This document shows, piece by piece, positions 60,270-64,000 of a stretch of DNA of 64,000 bases (positions are counted from its first letter, which is position 1; every line of letters begins with the position of its first letter). The position numbers and the translations under genes are program-made. This DNA is from Mycobacterium seoulense. Lineage in GTDB: Bacteria > Actinomycetota > Actinomycetes > Mycobacteriales > Mycobacteriaceae. Location of the stretch: positions 2,418,001 through 2,482,000 of the forward strand of contig NZ_AP022582.1 in assembly GCF_010731595.1 (NCBI RefSeq). The letters are read 5' to 3'. The notes under the pieces were generated by a model. The model did no database searches. It was not told where the DNA came from and saw nothing but the letters and a program-made list of their open reading frames with translations.

Positions 60270-60329
60270 CGAACGCCGTGTGCGACCGACATTGCAGATT
60301 TCGAAGCCGGGCGCGCGCCGGTCGAACCG

Positions 60330-61004
60330 TCAGCGGCGGAGCAGCAGCGCCGAGTCGCCGCGGCGGCGGTACACGGAGCCGAACCGGGCGTCGATGCGCA
60401 GCCAGGTCGGCAGGATCCGGACGCGGATCATTTCGTCGGCGTCGACGGCATCGGGAGACTGCGGCAGGAAACCCATTGCGGTCAAGGCGAACACACACCG
60501 CATGGGCAGCCCCACGCTGACGTCGGGTGAACTCACCTGAATGACCTCCTGGTCGAGCAGCGACACGGGCGGGCCGTGAGAACTGCCGTGTTCCTTGGCC
60601 AGTTGCGCCCCCCGCTGCGCCAGGCCGAGCATCACGCGGGCGGGTATGTCCTCGAGGTGGGTGAAGCCGGTGTCCGGGGGCAACGCTCCGCGCCACGCGG
60701 AGTCCATCGCGAAGCCGGGATCGACGTAGCCCGAGTCGTCCATCGCCGCCAGGCCCCGCGCCAGGGCATCCGCGCCCACCGACAGATCCTCGGGCCGGAC
60801 TTCGCCGCCCACCACGCGGCTGGCCAGGACGTCGAAACCCGTTGCCACCCAGGCCGTCAGCAACCCGGGCGCTCGGCTGCGAAGGCGAATGACCGCGGCG
60901 TCGTCAAGACGCTGCGCGTGACCGACGAACGCGGCCAGGTCCCTGCGCTGAGCGGTCCGGTCCTGCGGCCCCAGCCAAAGCCCCCGGTCAGCTACCGAAT
61001 CCAC
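60330..61004 (-). CDS. Conserved hypothetical protein (Rv2474c-like)
   Basis: 224 residues, GTG start at 61004, overlapping the thioesterase stop by 13 bases. No recognised domain, signal peptide or helix. Contains RSRAPGLLTAWVATGFDVLA, LEDIPARVMLGLAQRGAQLA and IRVRILPTWLRIDARFGSVY. Same strand as the thioesterase and gdh genes; probably one transcript. Confidence 0.82.
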   Translation of the reverse strand: MDSVADRGLWLGPQDRTAQRRDLAAFVGHAQRLDDAAVIRLRSRAPGLLTAWVATGFDVLASRVVGGEVRPEDLSVGADALARGLAAMDDSGYVDPGFAMDSAWRGALPPDTGFTHLEDIPARVMLGLAQRGAQLAKEHGSSHGPPVSLLDQEVIQVSSPDVSVGLPMRCVFALTAMGFLPQSPDAVDADEMIRVRILPTWLRIDARFGSVYRRRGDSALLLRR

Positions 61005-61405
61005 CGCTGCAGATACTCCCGATGGTGCGGGGAGAGCCGGACCAGCCGCTGCTCCTCGATATGGACCGCCGCCAGCTGCGATTCGGCGATGACGGCGGGT
61101 TTGGCGTCCGGGTCGGCGTTGACCGAGCGCACTTCGTACCCGAGGGTGAAATCGACCGCCCGCAGCCGTTTCGTCCAGATCGTCACTTGCAGCGGTGAAT
61201 CGACCAGGCGCAACTGGTCCTTATAGGTGACCCGGACGTCGGCGATCAGCAGGCCGATGGTGGTGATGTCGGCGCCGAACGGTTCGGAAAGGAACGGGAC
61301 CCGCGCCTCCTCCAAGATGGTGACCATGGTGGCGTGGTTGACGTGCTGGTACATGTCGATGTCCGACCAGCGCACCGGTACGGGGGCCACGAAGCCGACG
61401 CTCAA
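60992..61405 (-). CDS. Acyl-CoA thioesterase (hotdog fold, 4HBT family)
   Basis: 137 residues from TTG 61405, with GAGGA eight bases upstream and TTGA overlap with the gdh stop. Hotdog signature [20 protein letters not shown] with catalytic Asp, then [13 protein letters not shown]. Hydrolyses acyl-CoA thioesters. Rv2475c by position. The open frame beyond the start is inside gdh. Confidence 0.88.
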   Translation of the reverse strand: MSVGFVAPVPVRWSDIDMYQHVNHATMVTILEEARVPFLSEPFGADITTIGLLIADVRVTYKDQLRLVDSPLQVTIWTKRLRAVDFTLGYEVRSVNADPDAKPAVIAESQLAAVHIEEQRLVRLSPHHREYLQRWIR

Positions 61406-64000
61406 CTCGACGATCCTCTTCCGCTGGTGCGGGTCATGCGCCGGATCTGACGCGCGGCCACCGACAGCGTCGCAAGATCCTTCTCCCCGCCTTCCTGGAT
61501 TTCGACGAGGGTGCGGCGGGCCCGCTCCACCCTGGAGGCGGACAGGTGTTCCCACTCGGCGATCTTCTCCTCGCCGCTTTCGTCCGGCTCCCCCACGGCG
61601 AGCACATCGAAGCACAACGATCGCAGCGAGGCGTAGATGTCGTCGCGAATCGCCAGGCGAGCCAGGGAATGCCAGCGATCATTGCGGGGCAGTTCGGAGA
61701 CCGCCGTCAGCAGGCTGTCGGTGCCCAGCCGGTCCATCAGGGCGAAGTAAGTGTCTGCGACCTCGGCGGCGTCGATGTCGTTGATGTCGCCGATGTCGAT
61801 GATGTCCAGCAGGCTGAAACGGTACAGACCGGCGGCGATCATGTACGCCAGGTCCTCGGGTGTTCCCTGCGACGCGAACTCGGCGGCTTCCTTTTCGACG
61901 ATCGCCTTGTCGTCGCCGCGCAGCCACTCCGACATTCGGGGGGTCAGTTTTTTGACCTTCGCGGCGAACCGGTTGATTTCGGCGCCGACGGCCAGCGGCT
62001 GTGGACGGTAGTTGAGCAGCCAGCGGCCGGCGCGATCGATCAAGCGCCGGGTATCCAGCGTGAGCCGATCCGACAGGGCCACCGGCAGATTGGCCGCGCG
62101 GATCCGCCGCCAGATCTCGCCCACGCCGAAGATGACGTCGGTGGCGACGTAGGTCCGGACCGCGTCGACAGGTCCCACGCCGACATCTTCGGTGATCCGG
62201 AACGCATAGCTGATGCCGGCGGTGTCGACCAGGTCGTTGATCAGCATCGTGGTGACGATCTCGCGGCGCAACTGATGCGTACGGATCTCGGCGCCGAACC
62301 GTTCCCGCAACGGCGTCGGGAAGTACTGGGGCAACCGGGATGCGAACACGTCCTGCTCGGTCAGCTCGGTGTTCAGCATCTCCTCTTTGAGCCCGAGTTT
62401 CACGTGCGCCATCAGGGTGCACAGCTCGGGCGAGGTGAGGCCGATGCCGGCCTCACACCTCCGGTCGATTTCCTTCTCCGATGGCAGCGCTTCCAATTCG
62501 CGGTTCAGCCCCCGCTCGTCGACCAGGTACTGAATCTGCCTGCCGTGCACCGGCAGCATGCTCGCCGCGTTGGCGCGGCTGGTGCCGATCAAGTCGTTCT
62601 GGTCTTCGTTGTCGGTGAGCACCAGCTTTGCGACCTCGTCGGTCATCGACTCCAGCAGCTCCTTGCGCTCGCCGGGGTGGACCCTGCCCGCGGTGACCAG
62701 CGAGTCGATCAGGATCTTGATGTTGACCTCGTGGTCCGAGCAGTCCACGCCGGCGGAGTTGTCCATCGCGTCGGTGTTGATGCGCCCGCCCGACAGATCG
62801 AACTCGACCCGGCCCAGGGCGGTCACACCCAGGTTGCCGCCCTCGCCGATCACCTTGGCGCGCACCTGACTTGCGTTGACCCGCACCGGGTCGTTGGCGC
62901 GATCGCCGACGTCGGAGTCGGATTCGGATTCGGCCTTGATGTAGGTGCCGATGCCGCCGTTGAACAGCAGATCGACCGGCGCCTGCAAGATCGCCTTGAT
63001 CAGGTTCGGCGGGGTCATCTCGGTGATTTCGCCGTCGATGCCCAACGCCTCGCGCACCTGCGGGCTGACGGGAATGGATTTGTGTTCGCGGCTGTACACC
63101 CCACCGCCCTGGCTGATCAACGACTTGTCGTAGTCGTCCCAGCTGGAGCGTGGCAGGTCGAACATGCGCCGGCGTTCCTCCCACGAGGCCGCGGTGTCGG
63201 GGTCGGGGTCGAGGAAGACGTGCCGGTGATCGAAGGCGGCGATCAACCGGATGTGTTTGGACAACAGCATGCCGTTGCCGAACACGTCGCCGCTCATGTC
63301 GCCGATGCCGACCACCGTGAAGTCCTCGGCCTGGGTGTCGACGCCCATCTCGCGGAAGTGTCGTTTGACGGCCTCCCACGCACCCTTGGCGGTGATGCCC
63401 ATGGCCTTGTGGTCGTAGCCCACCGATCCGCCGGACGCGAACGCGTCTCCCAACCAGAATCCGTAGGACTTGGCGACGTCGTTGGCGATGTCGGAGAAGG
63501 TGGCGGTGCCCTTGTCCGCGGCCACCACCAGGTAGGCGTCGTCGCCGTCGCGCCGGATCACCTCGGACGGCGGGCTGACCTTCTTCGTTTTGTGGTCGAC
63601 GTTGTCGGTGACGTCGAGCAGTCCGGAGATGAACAGCTGATAGCAGGCGACGCCTTCGGCCCGGCTGGCCTCGCGGTCCTCCGCCGGGTCCCCGGTCGGC
63701 ATCGGCGGCCGCTTGACGACGAAGCCCCCCTTGGCGCCGACCGGCACGATGACGGCGTTCTTCACCGCCTGCGCCTTGACCAGGCCGAGGATCTCGGTGC
63801 GGAAGTCGTCGCGCCGGTCCGACCAGCGCAGCCCGCCCCGCGCCACCGGACCGAAGCGCAGGTGCACGCCTTCCACGCGGGGCGAATAGACGAAGATCTC
63901 GTACTTGGGGCGCGGCAGCGGAAGCTCGTCGATGAGCTGAGCGTTGAGCTTGAGGGCCAGCACATTTCGTGCGCGGGCCGAACCTTCTCGCGTGACGAAG
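61402..64000 (-). CDS. gdh: NAD-specific glutamate dehydrogenase, C-terminal part
   Basis: About 866 residues in the window; the frame stays open through 64000 (reading [12 protein letters not shown] at the edge), so the N-terminal half is missing. Large (~1600-residue) L_180-type NAD-GDH. Catalytic region with [40 protein letters not shown] (substrate-binding Lys) and [20 protein letters not shown] (NAD-binding). Deaminates glutamate for carbon or for acid/redox control. Its stop is coupled to the thioesterase start. Confidence 0.97.
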   Translation of the reverse strand, partial: FVTREGSARARNVLALKLNAQLIDELPLPRPKYEIFVYSPRVEGVHLRFGPVARGGLRWSDRRDDFRTEILGLVKAQAVKNAVIVPVGAKGGFVVKRPPMPTGDPAEDREASRAEGVACYQLFISGLLDVTDNVDHKTKKVSPPSEVIRRDGDDAYLVVAADKGTATFSDIANDVAKSYGFWLGDAFASGGSVGYDHKAMGITAKGAWEAVKRHFREMGVDTQAEDFTVVGIGDMSGDVFGNGMLLSKHIRLIAAFDHRHVFLDPDPDTAASWEERRRMFDLPRSSWDDYDKSLISQGGGVYSREHKSIPVSPQVREALGIDGEITEMTPPNLIKAILQAPVDLLFNGGIGTYIKAESESDSDVGDRANDPVRVNASQVRAKVIGEGGNLGVTALGRVEFDLSGGRINTDAMDNSAGVDCSDHEVNIKILIDSLVTAGRVHPGERKELLESMTDEVAKLVLTDNEDQNDLIGTSRANAASMLPVHGRQIQYLVDERGLNRELEALPSEKEIDRRCEAGIGLTSPELCTLMAHVKLGLKEEMLNTELTEQDVFASRLPQYFPTPLRERFGAEIRTHQLRREIVTTMLINDLVDTAGISYAFRITEDVGVGPVDAVRTYVATDVIFGVGEIWRRIRAANLPVALSDRLTLDTRRLIDRAGRWLLNYRPQPLAVGAEINRFAAKVKKLTPRMSEWLRGDDKAIVEKEAAEFASQGTPEDLAYMIAAGLYRFSLLDIIDIGDINDIDAAEVADTYFALMDRLGTDSLLTAVSELPRNDRWHSLARLAIRDDIYASLRSLCFDVLAVGEPDESGEEKIAEWEHLSASRVERARRTLVEIQEGGEKDLATLSVAARQIRRMTRTSGRGSSS

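Overview
This is a high-GC actinobacterial chromosome segment. Gene content and order match the Mycobacterium tuberculosis Rv2419c-Rv2476c block (recalled synteny, not searched). It runs from glucosyl-3-phosphoglycerate phosphatase, rsfS and nadD at the left edge to NAD-glutamate dehydrogenase cut by the right edge. Protein lengths close to the tuberculosis orthologues, plus large blocks absent from that genome, suggest a non-tuberculous, probably slow-growing mycobacterium. The species cannot be fixed from this window.

Layout. 1-9.0 kb: gpgP/rsfS/nadD, a VWA-MoxR pair, proA, and a mechanosensitive channel with a cyclic-nucleotide-binding-like domain, overlapped by a membrane cyclase-like sensor. 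9.1-16.8 kb: a CDF-like membrane protein and rbsK, then an apparently inserted GntR-controlled catabolic operon (MmgE/PrpD, isocitrate-lyase-family lyase, LeuC-like and LeuD-like hydratase subunits, PEBP-like protein). 16.9-23.5 kb: nadE, then accessory genes (isochorismatase-like hydrolase, class II-like sirtuin, P450/TetR divergent pair, OhrR-type MarR regulator, DUF5313). 23.5-30.6 kb: proB-obg-rpmA-rplU, rne, ndk. 30.7-37 kb: DUF4233-folC-valS, a saccharopine-dehydrogenase-like protein, rpfE. A 1.05-kb gene-poor gap follows. 38.1-48.8 kb: mobA-korB-korA, an MFS transporter, clpX, mmuM, clpP2-clpP1-tig and tRNA-Pro. 48.9-64 kb: tRNA-Gly, lipP, nei2-rpiB, a DsbA-like mycothiol oxidoreductase, pepN, DUF5130-ctaJ, HNH, glbO, aglA, DUF5134, a flavoprotein, a conserved hypothetical, a thioesterase and gdh.

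The most unusual unit is the 10.7-16.3 kb cluster. Five co-directional genes, mostly joined by start/stop overlaps, stand opposite a HutC-type GntR repressor. A perfect 10-2-10 palindrome lies in the divergent intergenic region. The enzymes could dehydrate, rehydrate and cleave a branched di- or tricarboxylate, but no condensing synthase is present. Second is a pair of overlapping genes that look like a cAMP circuit, yet the cyclase has lost most catalytic residues and the channel's nucleotide-binding cassette lacks its usual Glu and Arg. Other points are palindromic operators next to the P450/TetR and OhrR genes, a 39-bp perfect hairpin after rpfE, a dispersed 29-bp hairpin-like repeat after two stop codons, and an in-frame 24-bp triplication in rne. 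No phage, insertion sequence or CRISPR array was seen.
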